Shown: positions 34,952-43,428 of the stretch, piece by piece
Layout: the number at the start of each line of letters is the position of its first letter
How positions within the stretch are numbered: position 1 is the first letter of the stretch
Assembly: GCA_011390415.1 (NCBI GenBank)
Contig: JAABSL010000222.1
Span: forward strand, 1-48,785
Direction of reading: 5' to 3'
Source: Desulfobacteraceae bacterium
GTDB lineage: Bacteria > Desulfobacterota > Desulfobacteria > Desulfobacterales > Desulfosalsimonadaceae
Length of the DNA: 48,785 bases
Translations under genes and position numbers: made by a program
Notes under the pieces: model-generated
Seen by the model: the letters and a program-made list of their open reading frames with translations, nothing else
The model's database searches: none
What the model was told of the DNA's origin: nothing

Positions 34952-37213
34952 ATGACAACAAATTTAAAAACAAGCACCACCGACACCATGGCACGGGCCA
35001 GCAGCCTCCTTCCCCTGCTCCTTTTTCTGGCTGCCGCCGCACGAATTCCGGATATGATTACCGGGCAAAGCTTACGATATGTCTTTGACTGGGTGCCGTC
35101 TTTAAATATTCAGCTCTCCTTTCTGTTCGACGGATTAAGCATTTTTTTCGCATTGATTATCACCGGGGTCGGATTTTTTGTCACCCTTTATTCAGTCGAC
35201 TACCTGCACGGTCACCCTCAGACCGGCCGGTTTTTCTTTTTTTTCCATGCCTTCATGCTGTCCATGCTCGGCCTGGTGTTCGCGGACAATACCATTGCCC
35301 TGTTTGTGTTTTGGGAAATGACCACCCTTTTTTCCTACCTGCTCATCGGATTTGAGCACGAAAAAGACGAATCACGAAAAAGTGCCCGGCAGGCGCTGCT
35401 GGTGACCGGCACCGGGGGCCTGGCCCTGCTGGTCGGGGTTCTGCTGCTGGAAATGGCCACGGGGACTTATGAAATTTCGCAGATGGCGCCCCTGGCCGCG
35501 GACTTGAAAACCCATCCGTTTTACGGCGCGATTCTGATTCTGATTTTTATCGGGGCATTTACCAAATCCGCTCAGTTTCCGTTTCATTTCTGGCTGCCCA
35601 ATGCCATGGCCGCCCCTGCCCCCATCAGCGCATTTCTTCATTCCGCCACCATGGTCAAGGGCGGCATTTACCTGCTGGCCAGATTTCATCCCGTTCTGGG
35701 CGGTTCCGCAAGCTGGGAAGCAACCCTGGTGATTGTCGGGGCCGTCACCGCGGTTTTCGGTGCAGTGACCGCGCTGGGCCAGTCGGACCTCAAAAAGATA
35801 CTGGCCTATACCACCATTATGGGATTGGGCATCATGACCATGCTGCTGGGCGGCGAAAGCAGGTCGTCTCTGGTGGCGGTGATGACGTTTTTACTGGTGC
35901 ATGCATTATACAAATCCGCCCTGTTTCTCATAGCCGGCATTATCGATCACCAGACCGGCACCCGCCAGATTGAAAATCTCGGGGGGTTGGCCAAATCCAT
36001 GCCCTTTACGGCATTTGCCGCATTTGCCGCATGCCTGTCCATGGCCGGTTTCCCTTTGTTTTTCGGATTTATTGGAAAGGAGATCATGTATAAAGGCATT
36101 CTGGCCGAAACCATGATGCCCGGCACAGCCATTGTGGCGGCCGTGCTGGCCAACGGACTGATGACGGCCGTGGCGGGCATTCTGTTCATCCGGCCGTTTC
36201 TGATGGGCAAAGGATCGTTTCCTCAACCGGTCACGGAAGCCGCCTGGCCCATGTGGATCGGTCCGGCCGTTTTGGGCGGCCTGGGCATTTTTTTCGGCAT
36301 TGTGCCGGATCTTGTGGGCACCTGGCTGATTAATCCGGCAGTGACCGCCATTGCCCCGATCGGAGACAAAGTTCGTCTGGCCCTGTTTCACGGCATCAAC
36401 TATCCGCTGCTGTTAAGCGTTATCACCCTGACCATCGGTACCGGTCTGTACCTTATACGGCAGCAGGCAAATCAACGGATTGCGGCTTTTTTTGAAGCAA
36501 TCCCCTTTACCGCATCACAGGCGTATGATGGTGTCTTAAAAGTAGTTGCGGCCACTGCCCGAATCCAGACCCGGATCATCCAGAACGGCTCCCTTCACCA
36601 CTATTTTTTTGTGGTGGCGGCTTCTTTTGTCATCATTACCGGACTCAGCTATGCAAGGGGATTTAGCGGGTTTCCGGAATTCAGGATTGCCTGGCCGAAT
36701 ATCGAACAAGGGCTGCTGGTTCTGGTGATTCTTGCCGCCGTTGTCAGTGTCGTGGCCAGCCGTTCGGTGCTGCTGGCCATTTGCGCGCTGGGGGTTATGG
36801 GCGCCGGAATCGCCATGATTTTCTTAAATTTCGGGGCCCCGGACCTGGCCCTGACCCAGCTGCTGGTGGAAACCCTGACCGTTATTATTGTTTCCATCAT
36901 TCTGCTGCGTTTGCCGGCGCTGAGCCGGAAAGGAAACCGCCCGGTCCGGAAAAAACTGCTGGACGGCACGCTGGCCCTGGGCACGGGCATAATGGTAACC
37001 ACACTTCTGCTTTCAGTATCCGGGGGGCCATCAAATCTTTCTTTGACCGAATTTTTTGCGCAAAACAGCTATATTGCAGCGCACGGCCGCAATATTGTCA
37101 ACGTGATCCTGGTAGATTTCCGGAGTTTCGACACCCTGGGCGAGATTATCGTGGTGGCCACAGCCGGATTAGCCGGTTTTGCACTTATCCGGAAACGTCG
37201 GGGGGAATCATGA
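34952..37213 (+). CDS. mrpA: Mrp-type Na+/H+ antiporter subunit A (MrpA/MnhA)
   Basis: 753 residues, highly hydrophobic with about 20 membrane segments. The core is NuoL-like: LSIFFALIITGVGFFVTLYSVDYL, the conserved Glu in FVFWEMTTLFSYLLIG, and KSAQFPFHFWLPNAMAAPAPISAFLHSATMVKGG, the proton-path Lys/His motif. The C-terminus (about 590-750) adds the DUF4040/MrpB-like region GAPDLALTQLLVETLTVIIVSIILLRLP. The N-terminus is short: a stop codon lies 12 bases before the ATG and the usual first membrane segment seems reduced. The ribosome site is weak. The stop overlaps mrpB by ATGA. Confidence 0.9.
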   Translation: MTTNLKTSTTDTMARASSLLPLLLFLAAAARIPDMITGQSLRYVFDWVPSLNIQLSFLFDGLSIFFALIITGVGFFVTLYSVDYLHGHPQTGRFFFFFHAFMLSMLGLVFADNTIALFVFWEMTTLFSYLLIGFEHEKDESRKSARQALLVTGTGGLALLVGVLLLEMATGTYEISQMAPLAADLKTHPFYGAILILIFIGAFTKSAQFPFHFWLPNAMAAPAPISAFLHSATMVKGGIYLLARFHPVLGGSASWEATLVIVGAVTAVFGAVTALGQSDLKKILAYTTIMGLGIMTMLLGGESRSSLVAVMTFLLVHALYKSALFLIAGIIDHQTGTRQIENLGGLAKSMPFTAFAAFAACLSMAGFPLFFGFIGKEIMYKGILAETMMPGTAIVAAVLANGLMTAVAGILFIRPFLMGKGSFPQPVTEAAWPMWIGPAVLGGLGIFFGIVPDLVGTWLINPAVTAIAPIGDKVRLALFHGINYPLLLSVITLTIGTGLYLIRQQANQRIAAFFEAIPFTASQAYDGVLKVVAATARIQTRIIQNGSLHHYFFVVAASFVIITGLSYARGFSGFPEFRIAWPNIEQGLLVLVILAAVVSVVASRSVLLAICALGVMGAGIAMIFLNFGAPDLALTQLLVETLTVIIVSIILLRLPALSRKGNRPVRKKLLDGTLALGTGIMVTTLLLSVSGGPSNLSLTEFFAQNSYIAAHGRNIVNVILVDFRSFDTLGEIIVVATAGLAGFALIRKRRGES

Positions 37214-37638
37214 AACCGTCGCTGATTTTGCGAACCGCTACCCGGCTGCTGGTCAGCATGATTCTGGTATTTTCCGTTTACCTGCTGCTGCGGGGCCATA
37301 ATTCCCCCGGCGGCGGCTTTTCCGGCGCACTGGTGGCGGCCACGGGATTTGCCATGTATATCATGGCGGAAGGGACGGCATCCATGCGCCGGGCCCTTCG
37401 CATTGACCCCTCCCGGATGATTGTGTTCGGCATGATTCTGGCCCTGGGCTCCGGCCTGTTTTCCGTCATTGCCGGCAACCCCTTTTTAACCGGCATCTGG
37501 TGGACGGTAACGACTGTGGGGGATTCAAAAATTGCCCTTGGCACGCCGTTTTTCTTTGATATCGGTGTATTTGCCATTGTTTTAGGCGCAATTCTCACCC
37601 TGCTTCTGGCACTGGAAGAAGATCTGGAGAAAGACTGA
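37210..37638 (+). CDS. mrpB: Mrp antiporter subunit B
   Basis: 142 residues from ATG 37210, overlapping the mrpA stop (ATGA) and preceded by CGGGGGGAATC. A longer frame that begins at 36781 is only an extension inside mrpA. The product has four membrane segments and the conserved LLRGHNSPGGGFSGALVAATGFAMYIM motif of MnhB/MrpB. It is an essential small subunit of the hetero-oligomeric antiporter. Confidence 0.93.
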   Translation: MKPSLILRTATRLLVSMILVFSVYLLLRGHNSPGGGFSGALVAATGFAMYIMAEGTASMRRALRIDPSRMIVFGMILALGSGLFSVIAGNPFLTGIWWTVTTVGDSKIALGTPFFFDIGVFAIVLGAILTLLLALEEDLEKD

Positions 37639-37639
37639 T

Positions 37640-38086
37640 ATGGAAGTTGTTTTATCCCTGCTTTGCGGAATCATGGCGGCGGTCAGTATATACCTGATGC
37701 TGTCGGGCAATCTCATCCGGTTTATTTTCGGGCTGGTAATTGCCACAAATGCCGTCAATCTTCTTATTTTCGTGGCCGGCGGCCTTTCGGAAATCCGGCC
37801 GCCCCTGATTGCCGAAAATGCGGAGTTCCCGACAACCCCCATGGCCAATGCCTTACCCCAGGCACTGATATTAACTGCTATTGTTATCGGTTTTGCGCTG
37901 CTGACCTTTATTTTTATCCTTTTTTATAAAACCTATCAATCCCTTGGCACGGTGGATGCCGAATCCATGCGCGTGTCCGAACCCCTTAATCTGTATCAGA
38001 ATCCGGATCAGAATCAATATGACCCTCATCATCGACAAATTTCTGAAAAATTATTTCCCGAACAAGCAAAAGCAGGCACATCATGA
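37640..38086 (+). CDS. mrpC: Mrp antiporter subunit C (NuoK-like)
   Basis: 148 residues, starting one base after the mrpB stop. Three membrane segments have the NuoK-like pattern: GIMAAVSIYLMLSGNLIRFIFGLVIATNAVNLLIFV and ALPQALILTAIVIGFALLTFIFILF. A hydrophilic tail of about 35 residues (from TVDAESM) is longer than the usual MrpC end. The last four bases overlap mrpD. Confidence 0.93.
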   Translation: MEVVLSLLCGIMAAVSIYLMLSGNLIRFIFGLVIATNAVNLLIFVAGGLSEIRPPLIAENAEFPTTPMANALPQALILTAIVIGFALLTFIFILFYKTYQSLGTVDAESMRVSEPLNLYQNPDQNQYDPHHRQISEKLFPEQAKAGTS

Positions 38087-39585
38087 ACTGTGTGCTGCTT
38101 TTTCCCATCATTCTGCCGTTTATTACCGCTGCGGCCGCACTCTGGCTTAAAACTGATTTAAAACGCCAGCAGCAGATCAGTCTTCTGGGGGCCCTGCTTC
38201 ACTGCGGTGCGGCACTGTTTCTGCTGTCAACGGTGAGTCGGGGCGGAATGATCGCCATGCAGGTGGGCAACTGGCCGGCCCCTTTCGGCATCACCCTGGC
38301 AGCCGACCACTTGAGCGTCATCTTGGTGGCAGTGACCGGTATTCTTGGCCTTGCCGTGGTGGTCTACTCCCGATCGGAAATCCAGGCGCATGTTCTGGAA
38401 GGCGGATACCACCCCCTGATGCAGATCCTTATCGGCGGCGTGTGCGGCGCTTTTCTGACCGGGGATTTATTTAATCTTTACGTATGGTTTGAAGTGATGC
38501 TCATGGCATCTTTCGGCCTGCTGGTACTGGGCCGTGAACAAATGCAGTATGACGGCGGCGTCAAATATGTGATGCTCAACCTTTTTTCCACGCTGCTGTT
38601 TATCACCGGCATCGGCCTGCTCTACGGTATGACCGGCACCCTGAACATGGCGGACCTGCACCATGCCGTTGCCACCGTGCCGGACAAGGGACTGCTCACG
38701 GCCGTGGCCGCTGTTTTTATGACGGCCTTCGGCATCAAGGCAGGGCTTTTCCCGCTGTTTTTCTGGCTGCCGGTATCTTATCATACGCCGCCGGTGGCTG
38801 TGTCCGCCATTCTGGCCGGGCTGCTGACCAAAGTGGGCGTCTATGCCATGATCCGTTTGTTTACCCTGGTTTTTATTTTCGACATTGCATGGACCCACGG
38901 GGTGCTGCTGATCGCGGCCATCTTCACCATGGTGGTCGGCGTACTGGGAGCGGCGGCCGGCAATGACTTTCGCCGGATTCTGTCGTTTCACATCATCAGT
39001 CAGGTGGGCTACATGGTGCTGGGCCTGGCGTTGTTCACGCCCCTGGCCCTGACCGGGGCCATTTTCTATCTGCTGCATCATATGATCGTCAAAGCCAATC
39101 TGTTTCTGATCAGCGGAGCGGCGCGGCGGGCCGGGGGATCTTTTGCCTTAGGAAGTCTGGGCGGACTTTACAAAAACAACGGGTGGCTTGCGCTGCTGTT
39201 TTTCATACCCGCATTTTCGCTGGCCGGTTTTCCGCCATTATCCGGTTTCTGGGCAAAGATGCTGATCATTCGCGCCGGGCTGGAAATCCACGCCTATTTC
39301 GCTGCCGCCGTTGCCGTGGCAGTGGGTCTGCTGACAACCTACTCCATGACCAAACTATGGGGGGAGGCGTTTTGGAAACCCCGACCAGCCGATGCATCCG
39401 CTGAAGATGGAGACGTTTTGCAAAGACCCGATATTGGTATGCTGCTGCCCATTGCCGTGCTGGCCGGCTTAACCCTTTTTATCGGCCTTATGCCGGGTCC
39501 CTTTATTTCAATGGCGGAAAAGGCCGCTTTTGAGCTGACCCATCCTGAAATCTACGTCAATGCCGTCATGGGAATTGTACCATAA
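38083..39585 (+). CDS. mrpD: Mrp antiporter subunit D (NuoN/NuoM-like)
   Basis: 500 residues with about 14 membrane segments. LFNLYVWFEVMLMASFGLLVLG holds the key membrane Glu, and AGLFPLFFWLPVSYHTPPVAVSAILAGLLTKVGVYAMIR holds the conserved Lys pair of antiporter-like subunits. It overlaps mrpC by four bases (ATGA). With MrpA it provides the proton and sodium paths. Confidence 0.94.
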   Translation: MNCVLLFPIILPFITAAAALWLKTDLKRQQQISLLGALLHCGAALFLLSTVSRGGMIAMQVGNWPAPFGITLAADHLSVILVAVTGILGLAVVVYSRSEIQAHVLEGGYHPLMQILIGGVCGAFLTGDLFNLYVWFEVMLMASFGLLVLGREQMQYDGGVKYVMLNLFSTLLFITGIGLLYGMTGTLNMADLHHAVATVPDKGLLTAVAAVFMTAFGIKAGLFPLFFWLPVSYHTPPVAVSAILAGLLTKVGVYAMIRLFTLVFIFDIAWTHGVLLIAAIFTMVVGVLGAAAGNDFRRILSFHIISQVGYMVLGLALFTPLALTGAIFYLLHHMIVKANLFLISGAARRAGGSFALGSLGGLYKNNGWLALLFFIPAFSLAGFPPLSGFWAKMLIIRAGLEIHAYFAAAVAVAVGLLTTYSMTKLWGEAFWKPRPADASAEDGDVLQRPDIGMLLPIAVLAGLTLFIGLMPGPFISMAEKAAFELTHPEIYVNAVMGIVP

Positions 39586-39594
39586 GGAGTAACC

Positions 39595-40071
39595 ATGAGT
39601 AACCTGTTTATATTAAATCTGTTTCTGGCCATGGGGTTTTCCGTGGTCATGGAACAGGCCAACTTAAGCGGCATTATCGCCGGATTCATCATCGGCTATC
39701 TGGCACTCTGGATCACCCAGCCCCTGTATGGTTCGAGCGGATATTTTTTGCGGGTCATTAAAATCCTCATGCTTATCGCAACATTTGCCTGGCAGCTGAT
39801 TATCTCCAATTTCCGGGTGCTGTGGGATGTGGTGACACCGGCGCAATTCAGCAAACCCGCGGTAGTCGGCGTACCCATTGATGCCAAAACCGATTTTGAA
39901 ATCATGCTGCTGGCCAACATGATTTCACTGACGCCGGGGTCCCTGACATTGGATGTGTCCGCTGACCGCACCATGATCTACGTGCATGTAATGTTTCTCG
40001 ACGACGTGGAAACCACCCGTCGGGAGATCAAGGAAAAAATCGAAAAACGCCTGCTGGAGGCCATCCGATGA
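39595..40071 (+). CDS. mrpE: Mrp antiporter subunit E
   Basis: 158 residues; AAGGAGTAACC precedes the ATG. Two or three N-terminal membrane segments precede a conserved cytoplasmic half with NMISLTPGSLTLDVSADRTMIYVHVMFLDD, the MrpE/MnhE signature. The last four bases overlap mrpF. Confidence 0.93.
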   Translation: MSNLFILNLFLAMGFSVVMEQANLSGIIAGFIIGYLALWITQPLYGSSGYFLRVIKILMLIATFAWQLIISNFRVLWDVVTPAQFSKPAVVGVPIDAKTDFEIMLLANMISLTPGSLTLDVSADRTMIYVHVMFLDDVETTRREIKEKIEKRLLEAIR

Positions 40072-40385
40072 TCGGTGCGGAAAGTCACATCATCACAATG
40101 GCCGCAGAAATCACCCTGGTGCTGCTGACCCTGGCTGTTTTTTTTACTTTTATCCGGCTGGTGATCGGTCCGGACCCGGCGGACCGGATTGTGGCCCTGG
40201 ATCTGGTTTCCATATTGATTGTTTCGTATCTGGCGGCTTTGTCGATTTACACGGGCCAGAAATCCTTTTTGGATGTGGCCATCGCCTATGCGCTGATCGC
40301 TTTTCTGGGAACTGTGGCTCTGGCACGTTTTCGGGAGCGGCTGGCCGCGCAGAACAGAGATGAAAACAACCGGGAGGAGGAATAA
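40068..40385 (+). CDS. mrpF: Mrp antiporter subunit F
   Basis: 105 residues, three membrane segments, with RLVIGPDPADRIVALDLVSILIVSYLA and FLDVAIAYALIAFLGTVALARF typical of MrpF/MnhF. It overlaps mrpE by ATGA and shares one base with mrpG (TAATG). Confidence 0.93.
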   Translation: MIGAESHIITMAAEITLVLLTLAVFFTFIRLVIGPDPADRIVALDLVSILIVSYLAALSIYTGQKSFLDVAIAYALIAFLGTVALARFRERLAAQNRDENNREEE

Positions 40386-40786
40386 TGATTGAGATTTTGA
40401 CTGCTTTTCTGATGCTCTCCGGCGGTATTTTCTGTTTTATTGCTTCCGTGGGCATCCTGCGGCTGCCCGACACCATTATCCGGATGCACGCTGCCACCAA
40501 GGCCGGAGCTTTAGGCGGCGGCCTCATGTTCCTTTCCCTTGCCGCCTTTTACATGGATCTGAGCACCACACTTCGGGCATTTGCGGCTATTTTTTTTCTG
40601 CTGCTGACCGCCCCGGTGGCCGCTCATCTTATCGGCCGGGCCGCATATTGCAGCCGGGTCAACCTGTCCGAACGGACCTGGATTGACGAACTGGCAGAAA
40701 CCTGCCAATGGTGCCAGAGGGAATCAACGTGCGAATTAAATGAAAACGCACCGGATTTTCAAACAACCCAAAAATCTCCCAAATGA
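40385..40786 (+). CDS. mrpG: Mrp antiporter subunit G
   Basis: 133 residues, preceded by GGGAGGAGGAATA. The MrpG signature GILRLPDTIIRMHAATKAGALGGGLMFLSLA is followed by FFLLLTAPVAAHLIGRAAYCSRV. The C-terminal 30 residues with three Cys (CQWCQRESTC) are unusual for the family and could bind metal. It completes the A-G operon. Confidence 0.92.
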   Translation: MIEILTAFLMLSGGIFCFIASVGILRLPDTIIRMHAATKAGALGGGLMFLSLAAFYMDLSTTLRAFAAIFFLLLTAPVAAHLIGRAAYCSRVNLSERTWIDELAETCQWCQRESTCELNENAPDFQTTQKSPK

Positions 40787-40835
40787 ATCGATGAAGTCTT
40801 TTTTCAGCGACGCAACTGCTAAGCCATAGTCAAAC

Positions 40836-40917
40836 AATAACCGTTACGCAGAAATACCTTTCCGGCATAAGGGACCGTAACGAAAAGGTGAAAAATGTAA
40901 CGGTTATTTCGTAACGG
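40836..40917. promoter_or_regulatory. Four copies of a GTAACGG-type motif upstream of the DUF2254 gene
   Basis: AATAACCGTTAC (40836-40847) and its exact complement GTAACGGTTATT (40897-40908) are 49 bases apart. Further copies, CCGTAACG (40875-40882) and CGTAACGG (40910-40917), occur in the same leader, 27 bases before the ATG. This spacing suggests repeated binding sites for a regulator or an RNA hairpin. Confidence 0.45.
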
Positions 40918-40943
40918 CTCCTAATGTGTAAGGAGAACCGAAG

Positions 40944-42206
40944 ATGTGGGATCACCTGAGTTTTGTCATCAAGCGTCTCCGTGAGCGGTTATGGATCAAA
41001 CCGCTCATCTTATGCGTGCTGTCCATTGGCGCCGTTTTTCTTGCCAATCTCATGGACATGACCGATCTCGGCAGTTTCCTGCCGGAGATCACAAAGGAAT
41101 CGACCGAAACGTTGCTCAAAATCATGGCGTCGAGCATGTTGATGATGGCCACGTTCGCCGTGGCCTCGATGGTGGCCGCTTATTCGTCGGCAAGTAGGTC
41201 CGCGACACCCCGCTCTTTTCCACTGATCATCGCCGATGACGTTTCGCAAAATGCGCTTTCGGCTTTCATCGGCGCGTTTATCTACAGCGTGGTCGCGCTC
41301 GTTGCGCTGATGAACGGTTTTTATGGTGGAAGGGCCAGTCAATTTATCCTGTTCTCCCTGACCATCGTTGTGCTCGCAGTCATTATTATCACCTTCATCC
41401 GGTGGGTCGATAACATCGCCCGGCTCGGCCGGCTGGAACATACGATCACCAAGGTGGAAGCAGCGACCACGGAGGCGATTCGGAAGCGACAGTCTTCGCC
41501 TCGCCTTGGGGGCGTCGCGACGATCAGTTTCCCGGATGGGGGCCGGTCGGTCTTCGGAAAAGACATCGGTTACGTACAGCGTGTTGACACAGCCGCGTTG
41601 CAAGCGCGGGCGGTCAAGTCGCAACTGAAAATTGTTGTGGCGGCGTTGCCCGGCACCTTTTGCACGCCAAACTGCCCTGTCGCGCGGGTCATACCGGAGG
41701 CGACAGGCAGTGTGTCCGACGCGGACGCCGAAGCAATCGCTGCCACGTTCGTGATTAAGGGCTCGAGGGTCTTTGATCAGGATCCGCGGTTCGGACTGGT
41801 GGTCCTTTCGGAAATCGCCAGCCGCGCGCTTTCGCCCGCGGTCAATGATCCGGGGACTGCGATCGGCGTATCGGGCTCACTGGTCCGCCTGTTCGTCATG
41901 TGGAACGAGTGTGGCAAGGGGGGTGACGTTTCCAAGGCGCAGTTCGAACGCGTTGCGGTGCCGGAATTGTCCGTGGCAGACATGTTCGACGACGCTTTTA
42001 CCGGGATCGCCCGAGACGGGGCAGGCAATGTCGAAGTGGTCGTGCGGCTGCTCAAGGCCCTCGAATCGATTGCCGCAGCCGGAGACGCTACGATGCGGAA
42101 CAACGCGCTGCGGCACACTCGTCTCGCGCTGGTTCGCGCCGACAATGCCCTGAAGATTCCCGACGATCTCACAGCCGTACGAGAGGCAGCCAAGTTTGCA
42201 GTGTGA
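40944..42206 (+). CDS. DUF2254 family membrane protein
   Basis: 420 residues; AAGGAGAACCGAAG precedes the ATG. Four membrane segments lie in the first 160 residues. The first cytoplasmic-side motif LLKIMASSMLMMATFAVASMVAAYSSASRSATPRSFPLI and the C-terminal FVIKGSRVFDQDPRFGLVVLSEIASRALSPAVNDPGTA belong to DUF2254. Function is unknown. Codon choice (frequent GCG, TCG, CGT, GTC) and local GC differ from neighbours, suggesting transfer from a higher-GC proteobacterium. The stop is followed by 268 bases without a gene. Confidence 0.85.
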   Translation: MWDHLSFVIKRLRERLWIKPLILCVLSIGAVFLANLMDMTDLGSFLPEITKESTETLLKIMASSMLMMATFAVASMVAAYSSASRSATPRSFPLIIADDVSQNALSAFIGAFIYSVVALVALMNGFYGGRASQFILFSLTIVVLAVIIITFIRWVDNIARLGRLEHTITKVEAATTEAIRKRQSSPRLGGVATISFPDGGRSVFGKDIGYVQRVDTAALQARAVKSQLKIVVAALPGTFCTPNCPVARVIPEATGSVSDADAEAIAATFVIKGSRVFDQDPRFGLVVLSEIASRALSPAVNDPGTAIGVSGSLVRLFVMWNECGKGGDVSKAQFERVAVPELSVADMFDDAFTGIARDGAGNVEVVVRLLKALESIAAAGDATMRNNALRHTRLALVRADNALKIPDDLTAVREAAKFAV

Positions 42207-42424
42207 CGGGAAAGGCCGAACCAAGCGGTGAACCGGACCCGCCGAAAATGCGGCCCTGAAGATCATCGCCTTCTGGCGACGGCAAGGTTACCGCCGCCGT
42301 TCAATGCCCCTTACAATAGTGCTCACTGCCAAAATCCTTCTCACCATTAGAATTTGAAATAGCCAGCCCGATCTTTTTTCAAGAGATCAGGGAAAAAGAA
42401 CAAGCAAGATACGTCATTTCAGGG

Positions 42425-42440
42425 TTGACCCGACACTAGA
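42425..42440 (+). repeat. Copy 1 of a 16-base dispersed motif
   Basis: TTGACCCGACACTAGA; related copies TTGACGCGACACTAAG at 44957-44972 and TTAACGCTACACTAAG at 22287-22302. All lie between genes on the same strand; two of them bracket the radical SAM/hydrolase pair. Confidence 0.4.
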
Positions 42441-42474
42441 GCCAACGGGCACATCTTGTATTGTAACAAACCAT

Positions 42475-43410
42475 TTAATGTAAGATAGACATTGCCGACG
42501 CGTTCACGGGTTCTTCTAAGCTCTCCGGCTGCCCATTTTTCATCTTTTCAGAGTAAATGAACCAGAATGGGCGATCCGGATCACATAAAAACGCCTTTAA
42601 ATCATTTGCAAATGTCTGAGCCATATCGAGTTGCGGGAAATGCCCGCATTTGGGGTATGTCGTCATTGTGATTCCGGTGGACTGCGCCAACATGGAACGC
42701 CCATGCCGCATCGGCAGGATGGGATCTTTTTCCCCCCAGAACAGGGCCATCGGGGGTAGAATGTCAATCTCCCACGCATGTTGTTTTGTCTGCACATACT
42801 GGCCGAAAAGATTGATGACGCTGGAAAGCGAACGCTGGAAAGCCCGATGCGTCCCCGGAATGTCCATCATCTTGACGTAGCGTTTAATTTCCTCAGGATC
42901 TCTGTTTCCGAAAATTCCGGGGGCAAAGCGCATCAGCGCTGGAATAATGTGGCGCACAACCAGCGGCGTCATCATGGGCCCTAACACGGGGAATGTCGCA
43001 TACTTCAGCCACATGCCGACCTCGCGCCCCAAGCCACCCGGCGACACAAGCGCCAGCCGGTCTATTCGTTTGTTCTCTTCAATCAGCATCCACTGCGCAA
43101 TACCGCCCCCGAACGAGTGCCCGCAAACATGCGCCTGCTTGAGGTCAATGGCATCCATCCATGCAACGACCATGCGAGCATACCAGTCCAGGGTATACGG
43201 CGCGTCGGGCCGATCCGAGAGGCCGTTGCCCGGAAGGTCTATCATTAATACCCGAAAATCATCGGCAAGCAGCGGGGCAACTTTTGCCCAGACGCGGTGG
43301 TTGTCCTGAAAGCCGTGAATAAATACAAGCGGCGGCCCTGAACCCATCTCGCTCCAGGCGATTGATGTCCCGTCTACGATTGTTTTATGGGGTTGTCCAA
43401 TCATCTCCAT
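42475..43410 (-). CDS. Alpha/beta hydrolase
   Basis: 311 residues. HGFQDNHRVW (oxyanion region, residue 32 on), nucleophile elbow GHSFGG (97-102, Ser99), Asp229 in FWGEKDPILP and His257 in KCGHFPQLD form the catalytic set of the haloperoxidase/epoxide-hydrolase/lipase-like branch. There is no signal peptide. A C-terminal extension of about 35 residues follows the fold. It starts 18 bases after the radical SAM stop on the same strand, so the two form a likely operon. The substrate is unknown. Confidence 0.88.
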   Translation of the reverse strand: MEMIGQPHKTIVDGTSIAWSEMGSGPPLVFIHGFQDNHRVWAKVAPLLADDFRVLMIDLPGNGLSDRPDAPYTLDWYARMVVAWMDAIDLKQAHVCGHSFGGGIAQWMLIEENKRIDRLALVSPGGLGREVGMWLKYATFPVLGPMMTPLVVRHIIPALMRFAPGIFGNRDPEEIKRYVKMMDIPGTHRAFQRSLSSVINLFGQYVQTKQHAWEIDILPPMALFWGEKDPILPMRHGRSMLAQSTGITMTTYPKCGHFPQLDMAQTFANDLKAFLCDPDRPFWFIYSEKMKNGQPESLEEPVNASAMSILH

Positions 43411-43428
43411 GCATCTTTCTTTTTTGAA

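Noticed and set aside
36781-37638. 285-codon plus-strand frame
   Set aside because: Only its last 142 codons are real (mrpB from 37210); the rest is an out-of-frame reading of mrpA.
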